From Candidatus Aegiribacteria sp. (GTDB lineage Bacteria; Fermentibacterota; Fermentibacteria; Fermentibacterales; Fermentibacteraceae): DNA of 10,141 nucleotides. Both the position numbers and the translations under genes were made by a program. The stretch lies in the NCBI GenBank assembly GCA_030634715.1, contig DAOWAG010000021.1, positions 1 through 10,141 on the forward strand, in the 5' to 3' direction. The notes under the pieces were generated by a model, which saw only the letters and a program-made list of their open reading frames with translations, was not told the DNA's origin and ran no database searches. This document shows, piece by piece, positions 1-6,112 of the stretch; the stretch's first letter is position 1; each line of letters begins with the position of its first letter.

Positions 1-1
1 C

Positions 2-994
2 TTCCTGCTTGTATTCCTGCTTACTTGCATACCGTGGTTTGTACGGAACTCGGAGAAGTTCGGATCGATGACATACTCACAGAATAGACTGTTTCTTCTA
101 AACGAGAATCACTGGGCTGCCTGGGAAGTTCGTGAAAGCGCGTCAGGTCCCACGGATATGATCAGATATCAAGGACCTGCTGCAGTAATGATGTATACCG
201 CAAAAGGATTTCTGAGAATATTCGAACCGATCACAACGGGTACATTACACAGGGGTGAAATTTTCGCGCAGCCACCCCTTATCGGCTTCGCGATTCTTGC
301 ATTGCTTGCCTTGAAGAATCGGAATCTTCGAAGAAAGATGCTGCTCCCAATGATAGCAGCTCTTCCGATCATGGCTGTTCTTGTACTGCATGTGCACAGC
401 GGAAGGTATCTTTCATTTCTGAATGTAATTGTCATTGCTCTGGGATGTGCGGGGCTGGGCAGACTGCTTCAGATAACCGGGAAACGAACTGCGGCTGTGG
501 CAGGTATTCTTCTTATTGTTCCATTTGCCCTTCCCCTCGGGTCCTTATTGATCGCGGATTCATCAGAGAAAGCATCCGAAGCTGAAGAAGTCGCAGAATG
601 GATAATTGAAAACAGTTCAGAAGATGACTGGGTGGTGACATATCCCACTGTGGAAATGCTTATATGGACTTACAGCCGTCCTACGCTGACGATGCCAAAT
701 GATTATGAGATGCTTCTATGGCCCTGTCTCGAAGAACACGGTGTGCGATATATCGTTATAGACAGGGATATCAGTTATTTAAGACCAAGGCTGTCAAACA
801 GGTGGAGAAGAACACCTGATGGTCTTGAATGGGAAATCATCGATCCACCGGATTTCCTTGAAGAGGTTTACAGAACTCGCTCGGGCTTCACCATCGTCTA
901 TGAGATGACCGGCGAGGTTCCGGATGGATTCATGTATGTGGATAACCTGCCTCGAGATAATATGCGTGCTCTGCCACCAGGTGGAGCGAACTGA
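2..994 (+). CDS. GT39/ArnT-like membrane glycosyltransferase, C-terminal part (5' truncated by window edge)
   Basis: The frame is open to the left edge, so this is the last 330 residues of a longer protein; the ATG at 68 is internal. The first residues finish a membrane helix and run into a PWFVRN motif, matching the 'PW..RN...G' pattern that follows a transmembrane helix in GT39 (PMT/ArnT-like) enzymes, which transfer sugars from polyprenyl-phosphate carriers on the outer face of the inner membrane. About four more hydrophobic segments follow (window residues about 92-105, 114-130, 136-155, 163-185), including the family-like SGRYLSF. A soluble C-terminal domain then has VVTYPTVEMLIWTYSRPTL and GVRYIVIDRD, typical of GT39 C-terminal regions. 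The catalytic N-terminal loop with its acidic residues lies outside the window, so donor and acceptor cannot be judged. A family-level call is fairly safe; the exact function is not known. Confidence 0.75.
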   Translation, partial: FLLVFLLTCIPWFVRNSEKFGSMTYSQNRLFLLNENHWAAWEVRESASGPTDMIRYQGPAAVMMYTAKGFLRIFEPITTGTLHRGEIFAQPPLIGFAILALLALKNRNLRRKMLLPMIAALPIMAVLVLHVHSGRYLSFLNVIVIALGCAGLGRLLQITGKRTAAVAGILLIVPFALPLGSLLIADSSEKASEAEEVAEWIIENSSEDDWVVTYPTVEMLIWTYSRPTLTMPNDYEMLLWPCLEEHGVRYIVIDRDISYLRPRLSNRWRRTPDGLEWEIIDPPDFLEEVYRTRSGFTIVYEMTGEVPDGFMYVDNLPRDNMRALPPGGAN

Positions 995-1023
995 TTTATA
1001 AAATTCCCTTCAGCGCATCCCTG

Positions 1024-2931
1024 TTATTTTGCTTCTTTTATGATCTGCTTTGCCTCCGAATAAAGTCTGGCTTTCTGCTGGGCTATGATGAGTTTGACAT
1101 CAGCCCAGACCAGTCCCTGTGATTCACCGAATTTCTGAAGAAGGTTCTTCTCAGCGCTTGATAGTCTTCCGTCCGCAAGGACAATCCTTGCCATTACTCC
1201 GAGAATTTCCCTCGCTTCCTTCTGATTCTGTGGAACAGGGAGTGTGTCCTGTCCTGATGAAACAGTCTGGATTATGCTGGTTACTTTGTCTTCCGGTATC
1301 CTTCTTGCTTTCGCGAAAGATGTTAGAGCTTCCATCTCCTTTGCATCCACTTCACCATCGGCGTACATTGCCGAAACCATGGATGTAAGAAGAATCTCAG
1401 GTGAGACCAAGGCAGTTCTCCGAATGTCAGCTACAGCCTTTGTTGTGATTCTTGAGGCTGAGAAGCGATGTATCGCTTCCAGCACCCAGGTCTGGCTTCC
1501 ATCGTTCAGGGGTCTCCCGCAGTAATCGCATTCTCCTGTACTGCCGCCTTCGTAAGGAGCTCCGCAACCAGGGCAGTGCGAAGATTGGAAACTTTTCTCA
1601 ACCGATGTTTTCCGCCCGTGTTTTCGAACAAGCGTATATATCTGTGGTCTGATTGTCTTGTGACCGGTTGCACGAATTCCGCCTTCAGTATTGCGCCTTG
1701 CGTTTATACCGGACCATTTTACAAGAACCTCAATCCTGTCCATTCTGTTCGGAGTGCCAGGGATAATGTTCTGAATTTCCACTGATCCAACAGCGGCATC
1801 CTTGAAAAAGAGCCATCCTTCTTTGGTTCTTGTATTCGCAAGCTGCTTGCTGAAGCTCTCGATGAAAGAGGGAAGAGCAATCTTCCTTGAGGCGGAAACG
1901 TCACCTGTGAACCAGGATTGCATCAAACGCCAGAAAATTACAGAAGTTCTGTCTTCAATGTGCTGGATGTTGAATCCTGGATCCAGAACCATCATGCTTT
2001 CCTGACCCGGAATCATGGATACATCGGATATCACATTCCATTCGACTGATTGTGTTATTTCCGCCAGTACCCAGTCGTATTCACCACTTGTCAGAATCGA
2101 ATCACAGTTCGCACATTTTCCTGTATCGCTGAGTTCAAGGGCAGCTCCGCAATTAGGGCAGAATCCATCTACAAGCCCTTTACCGTCCAGAGTCTGAACC
2201 CCCGGTTTTCGAATGAAACTCCAGTATTCCGTGAATGAATCCGATGTATTTTTCCTGATTCTTTTCCCTGTTGACAGACTTATATCACTGTCATTAGCAA
2301 TAGCGTTGATTTCCACATGAATGGTGTCAAAATGCGAATCGCTGAAAACACCCACTATCTTCGAACTCTGGACAAGTATATTCTCCATCAGGTTGCGATA
2401 GCCCTCAGCCTTCTGCATTTCTATCTGCATGCTGAATCTTTCATTAATTCCATCGGAAATGAATTGATTCACTTTTCCCAGATCCTGATTGGACCATGCC
2501 TTCTGAAGAGCAATGAAGGCTTTGTTGGCTCTCTGGAGGAAAGCTTCCTGTGTAAACCTCTCATCGCGAAGCTTCAGAGCGTCCAGCGCCTCCCGCATTG
2601 TCTGGTGTTCCTGCTGTTTGTTCAGTTTTCTCGCACGGGTAATCGTATGAGTTTCCAATCCACCTTTTGCTTTCTTTCCGAACTTTATTATTAGAACGAC
2701 GACTACGATCAGCAGTGGAATTCCAATCAGGGGTTTTTGAATAGCAAGACGGATAAGAAGATAGAAGAGGTATCCGGAACCACCTCCACCACCGCTTCCT
2801 CCTCCTCCGCTGGAACCTCCATAACTTCCTCCACCCCCTGCTCTGGCGAATGATGTTGAGACAAGAATGAGCAGAACAGCAACGATAATAAGTAGTAATA
2901 ATCCGCCTTTGTTTCGGTCGGGAAGTAACAC
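1024..2931 (-). CDS. Membrane-anchored protein with two Tim44-like/zinc-ribbon modules and a TerB-like C-terminus
   Basis: A 635-residue protein of unknown function. In order: an N-terminal hydrophobic segment ending STSFARA (about 10-31), a signal anchor or signal peptide; a Gly/Ser linker (32-53); a second hydrophobic stretch (about 54-83); a basic charged segment; then a Tim44-like domain (about 130-250) followed by a C4 zinc ribbon (C258, C261, C273, C276). The same arrangement repeats: a second Tim44-like region (about 325-445) and a second ribbon (C453, C456, C468, C471). The C-terminus (about 512-620) is helical with two acidic ADG motifs (524-526, 586-588), resembling TerB/DjlA-like domains. 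The GTG start at 2931 is chosen because AAGGAGGG precedes it by 5 nt. Related bacterial Tim44-like proteins are membrane-anchored and poorly understood. The gene is alone on its strand here, divergent from the lipoprotein operon. Domain calls are by eye: Tim44 moderately sure, TerB moderately sure, zinc ribbons clear. Confidence 0.8.
   Translation of the reverse strand: MLLPDRNKGGLLLLIIVAVLLILVSTSFARAGGGGSYGGSSGGGGSGGGGGSGYLFYLLIRLAIQKPLIGIPLLIVVVVLIIKFGKKAKGGLETHTITRARKLNKQQEHQTMREALDALKLRDERFTQEAFLQRANKAFIALQKAWSNQDLGKVNQFISDGINERFSMQIEMQKAEGYRNLMENILVQSSKIVGVFSDSHFDTIHVEINAIANDSDISLSTGKRIRKNTSDSFTEYWSFIRKPGVQTLDGKGLVDGFCPNCGAALELSDTGKCANCDSILTSGEYDWVLAEITQSVEWNVISDVSMIPGQESMMVLDPGFNIQHIEDRTSVIFWRLMQSWFTGDVSASRKIALPSFIESFSKQLANTRTKEGWLFFKDAAVGSVEIQNIIPGTPNRMDRIEVLVKWSGINARRNTEGGIRATGHKTIRPQIYTLVRKHGRKTSVEKSFQSSHCPGCGAPYEGGSTGECDYCGRPLNDGSQTWVLEAIHRFSASRITTKAVADIRRTALVSPEILLTSMVSAMYADGEVDAKEMEALTSFAKARRIPEDKVTSIIQTVSSGQDTLPVPQNQKEAREILGVMARIVLADGRLSSAEKNLLQKFGESQGLVWADVKLIIAQQKARLYSEAKQIIKEAK
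2773..2838 (-). repeat. Low-complexity tract encoding a Gly/Ser-rich linker
   Basis: This tract encodes residues 32-53 of the minus-strand Tim44-like protein: almost only Gly and Ser, in GGGGS-like units with one Tyr. On the plus strand it reads as cct/tcc/acc-rich DNA. It separates two hydrophobic segments and probably serves as a flexible spacer. The simple sequence makes it prone to length variation between strains. Confidence 0.85.
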
Positions 2932-2936
2932 AATTA

Positions 2937-2944
2937 CCCTCCTT
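2937..2944 (-). promoter_or_regulatory. Strong Shine-Dalgarno site setting a GTG start
   Basis: On the minus strand AAGGAGGG lies 5 nt before GTG at 2931. It is the best ribosome-binding site in the window and decides the start of the Tim44-like gene. No ATG upstream in the same frame has comparable support. Confidence 0.8.
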
Positions 2945-2974
2945 GATAAGCATTGAACGCTTCTTGAATGCTAT

Positions 2975-3003
2975 AGTGTATATTTTTATCATGTATGTGT
3001 CCA
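2975..3003 (-). promoter_or_regulatory. Candidate sigma70-type promoter for the Tim44-like gene
   Basis: On the minus strand, TGGACA (2998-3003; 5 of 6 to TTGACA) is separated by exactly 17 bp from TACACT (2975-2980; 4 of 6 to TATAAT). Transcription would start near 2968, giving a leader of about 37 nt that contains the strong ribosome-binding site. The region is AT-rich, so chance matches are possible, and the host's sigma-factor consensus is not known. Confidence 0.4.
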
Positions 3004-3015
3004 TAGAAGAATCTG

Positions 3016-3049
3016 AGTAAACTTCATATAGTAGACATATAAGTTTACT
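3016..3049. promoter_or_regulatory. Palindrome in the divergent intergenic region, candidate operator
   Basis: A 9-bp perfect inverted repeat, AGTAAACTT (3016-3024) and AAGTTTACT (3041-3049). It extends inward by ATAT on both sides with one unpaired C on the left (3025) and leaves a 7-nt centre. It lies about 12 bp upstream of the candidate -35 of the minus-strand gene and 50 bp upstream of the lipoprotein start, which suits a regulator binding between divergent promoters. No T-run follows it and no gene ends here, so it is not a terminator. The bound factor is unknown. Confidence 0.45.
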
Positions 3050-3098
3050 ATTCATTCAGTAGCATATGACCAGTATAAACTCGGAAAGGATTCCTCAT

Positions 3099-3545
3099 AT
3101 GCGTATTATTCTAATGATCTTATCAGGTATGGTATTACTGATTTCCTGCGGAGAATCGCCACCTCCGGGAGAATCGGATTCTATTAGTGATGGAGAAATT
3201 GAATCCACCATAGAAGAGGTGAGTGATACTGCTGAGTCAGAAGATCCACTCCCAGCAGCTGAAGATATTGATGATATTATTTTGATCAATGAACTACTCG
3301 AGGGGAACTGGACAACGACAATGGGAATAATGGAATTCAGTACTGACAGCCAAGGGTATGTGAATGGTGTTTATCCTCTTGGAACCATTGATGGTAAACT
3401 TGATGGATCTGTCCTGGAATTCACATACTCGGAAGGCACACTGGAAGGCACAGGTTCCTTCGTCTTCGATGAGGAGTTCAGTTCCTTTCAGGGGCTCCAG
3501 GATATCGCCGGCACTGAACTCATCTGGAATGGTCAAAGGTTATAA
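3099..3545 (+). CDS. Small acidic lipoprotein with a Gly/Trp-rich beta-type C-terminal domain
   Basis: A 148-residue predicted lipoprotein. The start at 3099 is preferred over an in-frame ATG at 3066 because GGAAAGGA lies 8 nt upstream, and because it puts a compact signal peptide (Arg2, hydrophobic core 3-14) directly before a lipobox, LISC, with the lipidated Cys at 17. Residues 18-62 are a Pro/Ser/Glu/Asp-rich linker, strongly acidic and probably disordered. Residues 67-148 hold a pattern GNW...G.MEF...G.V.G.Y....G.I.G...G..L.F.Y....G.G.F.F, resembling small beta-sheet domains that recur in uncharacterised bacterial envelope proteins. No catalytic motif is visible. It is the first gene of the long plus-strand operon and ends 4 nt before the LarA-like gene. 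Whether it works with the downstream kinase (for example as an envelope sensor accessory) is speculation. Confidence 0.8.
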   Translation: MRIILMILSGMVLLISCGESPPPGESDSISDGEIESTIEEVSDTAESEDPLPAAEDIDDIILINELLEGNWTTTMGIMEFSTDSQGYVNGVYPLGTIDGKLDGSVLEFTYSEGTLEGTGSFVFDEEFSSFQGLQDIAGTELIWNGQRL

Positions 3546-3549
3546 AGAA

Positions 3550-4737
3550 ATGATTTCGCGATTGAGAGTTCCGGAAGACCTGCAGCAAGGAGCTGTTTCA
3601 ATCAGCGGTGATATTCCGCCGCCCCTCTCTGTTGAGAGGATAAGAGTTGCATGGGAACCGGTCATGTCGCGATTGGAGGAGTTCAGAGGGGGAGAAGCCA
3701 TTACTCTCGTGGTTAATGATTCAACCAGACCCCCGTCATTTCGCATGTTGACCGCGATTGAACATGAACTCAGCGGTAATGTCAGAATCCTTTTTGCGAC
3801 CGGAACACACCGCCCTGTGACACCGGAAGAAAAAAATCTGCTTCTGGGAGGATTATTTTCTGAGGCTCCGTGGAAAAATTCTGATTGTGATTCAGATGAT
3901 ATGGTCTATATCGGCAGAACATCAAGAGGTACACCGGTTAGTATTGATCCATGGATTCTTGATGGAAATCCTGTTGTGTCTGTGAATTCCGTCGAACCTC
4001 ATTATTTCGCTGGATATACCGGTGGCAGGAAATCATTTATTCCCGGCGTATCTGCCAGGAAAACAATTGTCTCGAATCATTTTCTTGCCTGTCTGCCGGA
4101 AGCCATCCCCGGAGAATTAAATAGTAATCCGGTTCATCTTGATATGATGGAAGCACTTGAATTAATTGAAGATCGCGCTGAGATTGTGCAGGGAAACGGC
4201 GTAGTGAATGAGGGTGAGCTTGTACACTTCAACGCCGGATCCTGTGAAGCTTCATTCATGACCGCTGTTGACGCATGTTCACGGCTGTCTACACTTACAG
4301 AAACCTGCAAATCACCTGTTGTTGTTCTTCATCCGGGCAGTCCGCTGGATGTAAGCCTGTACCAGTCAGAAAAAGCCATATACAATTGCCATTCCCTTGT
4401 TGAGGATGGAGGTGTTCTCTTGCTTGTGAGTTGCTGCACCGAAGGACTTGGAGCAGATCACATGGAAAAGGCTTTCAAAGCCTCAATGGATTCTGACTGG
4501 GCAACACCGGAGATTGAGCAGTACAACCTTGGAGATCACACGATTGTAAGATTGAAGAACATGAGAAGAAGAATACGCTTTGCACTGGCAAGCGGTCTTC
4601 CGGATGAGATTGTTTCCGGAATGGGTATAGAGCCGGTGCATGACATAGTGGGCTGGCTGCGGCAACAGGGATGCAGATATCCTCTATTCATTCCCAGAGC
4701 AGGATTTGTTGTGCCTGTGGCAGAGAGCGATGTCTAG
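3550..4737 (+). CDS. larA: LarA-family nickel-pincer racemase/epimerase-like protein
   Basis: A 395-residue member of the LarA (lactate racemase; DUF2088) family, cytoplasmic enzymes that use a covalently held nickel-pincer nucleotide to racemise or epimerise 2-hydroxy acids by hydride transfer. Family motifs seen: NDSTRP (D57, R60), ATGTHRP (H87), HYFAGYTGGRKSFIPG (H151, K161), SNH (H177) and SEKA (K275). The spacings H151-K161-H177-K275 equal those of the Lactobacillus enzyme's H174-K184-H200-K298 as I recall them, so cofactor attachment (K161), nickel ligands and catalytic residues appear intact. The start at 3550 follows the lipoprotein stop by 4 nt with a modest AAAGG upstream; an alternative in-frame ATG at 3529 would overlap it. 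LarB, LarC and LarE, which make the cofactor, are not in the window. LarA homologues differ in substrate, so lactate is not assured. Confidence 0.87.
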   Translation: MISRLRVPEDLQQGAVSISGDIPPPLSVERIRVAWEPVMSRLEEFRGGEAITLVVNDSTRPPSFRMLTAIEHELSGNVRILFATGTHRPVTPEEKNLLLGGLFSEAPWKNSDCDSDDMVYIGRTSRGTPVSIDPWILDGNPVVSVNSVEPHYFAGYTGGRKSFIPGVSARKTIVSNHFLACLPEAIPGELNSNPVHLDMMEALELIEDRAEIVQGNGVVNEGELVHFNAGSCEASFMTAVDACSRLSTLTETCKSPVVVLHPGSPLDVSLYQSEKAIYNCHSLVEDGGVLLLVSCCTEGLGADHMEKAFKASMDSDWATPEIEQYNLGDHTIVRLKNMRRRIRFALASGLPDEIVSGMGIEPVHDIVGWLRQQGCRYPLFIPRAGFVVPVAESDV

Positions 4738-6112
4738 CATGTGGAATTTCAGAACAAGAATCCTACCAACGCTTGTTGCAGGTATTCTGATCTGGGTTTT
4801 TTTCCTGTATAGTCACAACCTCGTTACAAGGCTTGAAGAAACAAGATCAAGCGCGAATGAGACAATAGCCTGGTTCTGGGCAGGTACTCAGGTTCCAATG
4901 AGCAGATTATCGGACATTGGGTCAATGATTGTATGTTCCGAATGCGGCGCCTTCCAATCATTGGATACAGTTCTTTCTGATACAACAATCTCTCGGTTCT
5001 GCCGAAAATGCGGTATAGAAACAGAATGGTATGTAGCTTCCATAATTGATATTGAAGAGAGAAAACAGATTTTCAGAAGAACAAGTGCTTTGTTTCAGGA
5101 ACTTGTTAACAGACTGGAATACTATACCATCCTTTCTGATCAATTTATGATACCCCAAGTAGTTAACGGAATAGCCATTCCTGATTCTATTACCGCGGGT
5201 GAAATGAAATCTTATCAGGAAATGATAATTGCCCTCGATGCGTTGAATTCACCTGTTCCCATTGAGGGAGCATCAGGAGAGATCATTGGATATCTTCACT
5301 ACGGATCAGATGATCTCTCAAGAGAATTAACGCTGGTGCCGTACATTGAGCTCGGGTTGCTTCTTCTTCTGGCGCTAATTTTTATGTATGTGATCAGGAT
5401 TGAGATGAAAAGAGAAAAGGAGTTATCCTGGGTTGGCTTCGCCAAGGAAACAGCCCACCAGATAAGTACTCCGCTTACTTCTCTTATGGGATGGCTGGAA
5501 CTTCTCCGTGAGAGACCTGAAGCGCAGACGGACTCGGAGTTTTCTGAGGCGCTTGAATACATTGGAAACGACGTTGAGAGATTGAAGCAGATTGCCAGCA
5601 GGTACGGTCAGATGGGAATAAAGCCCAAACTTGAGAACTACATAGTTAATCCGATAATTCTGGATATTGTTCATTATTTCTACGGGCGTTCAGGATTGAT
5701 AGGCACAGGAGTCAGGCTGGAGACAGATCTTCGCTCGGAGTTGACTGTGAGTCTTAACAGAGTTTTATTCGGCTGGGTTATTGAAAACCTTCTCAAGAAT
5801 TCACTTTCATCCCTTGGCGCTGAGAGATCCGGAGTAATCATGATTACGTCCAGAGATATTGAGGAAGGCTCCGGATTAGTCGAAATTGAAATCGCGGATA
5901 ACGGAAAAGGCATCCCCTTCCGTGATCAGAAAAAGATATTCAACGCCGGTTTCAGCACAAGGCGTGGAGGATGGGGACTTGGCCTGACTCTCAGTAAAAG
6001 AATCATTGATGAGTATCATTTTGGGAGCATTCGTCTCAGTGCAAGTTCACCGGGCAAGGGAACTACTTTCATAATATTGCTTCCAGCTGCAAAAAAAATA
6101 GGTGAAGAATGA
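4730..6112 (+). CDS. Two-transmembrane sensor histidine kinase with extracytoplasmic CxxC/CxxC domain (candidate partner of the PorX-like regulator)
   Basis: A 460-residue inner-membrane kinase. TM1 is at 11-28; an extracytoplasmic domain of about 175 residues (29-203) carries CSEC (C69, C72) and CRKC (C91, C94), a zinc-ribbon-like pair; TM2 is at 204-223. A short linker without an evident HAMP domain leads to the H-box FAKETAHQISTPLTSL with the phospho-acceptor H243. The catalytic domain has an N-box (IENLLKNSL, N353/N357), G1 (IADNGKGIP, D390), an F-region (FNAGFST) and G2 (GWGLGL, 414-419), all intact. It overlaps the LarA stop by 8 nt. An upstream TTG (4706) and a downstream ATG (4739) are alternative starts, and none has a strong ribosome-binding site. 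Its stop overlaps the next ATG (ATGA), implying a kinase-regulator pair. It may correspond functionally to PorY, but sequence orthology is not shown. Confidence 0.9.
   Translation: MSSMWNFRTRILPTLVAGILIWVFFLYSHNLVTRLEETRSSANETIAWFWAGTQVPMSRLSDIGSMIVCSECGAFQSLDTVLSDTTISRFCRKCGIETEWYVASIIDIEERKQIFRRTSALFQELVNRLEYYTILSDQFMIPQVVNGIAIPDSITAGEMKSYQEMIIALDALNSPVPIEGASGEIIGYLHYGSDDLSRELTLVPYIELGLLLLLALIFMYVIRIEMKREKELSWVGFAKETAHQISTPLTSLMGWLELLRERPEAQTDSEFSEALEYIGNDVERLKQIASRYGQMGIKPKLENYIVNPIILDIVHYFYGRSGLIGTGVRLETDLRSELTVSLNRVLFGWVIENLLKNSLSSLGAERSGVIMITSRDIEEGSGLVEIEIADNGKGIPFRDQKKIFNAGFSTRRGGWGLGLTLSKRIIDEYHFGSIRLSASSPGKGTTFIILLPAAKKIGEE

Noticed and set aside
995..1023. Possible bidirectional terminator between the convergent genes
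   Set aside because: The 29-bp gap is AT-rich at one side, but I could find no stable stem followed by a T-run on either strand.
2561..3055. Open frame of 164 codons on the minus strand overlapping the start of the Tim44-like gene
   Set aside because: Its product is rich in Arg, Lys and Trp from the out-of-frame Gly-linker codons and shows no family motifs. The overlapping frame has a strong ribosome-binding site and recognisable domains.
3032..3060. TAGACA (3032-3037) as a -35 element of a plus-strand promoter
   Set aside because: The hexamer fits, but the sequence 17 bp downstream (TTCAGT) matches the -10 consensus at only 3 of 6 positions, too weak to list as a feature.
3066..3098. Upstream ATG extending the lipoprotein by 11 residues
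   Set aside because: It has no ribosome-binding site and would put a polar segment ahead of the signal peptide; the ATG at 3099 has GGAAAGGA at good spacing.
3364..3549. N-terminal extension of the LarA-like frame back to 3364
   Set aside because: It overlaps the lipoprotein coding sequence for most of its length and its translation has no LarA-family character. The family-like region begins near 3550.
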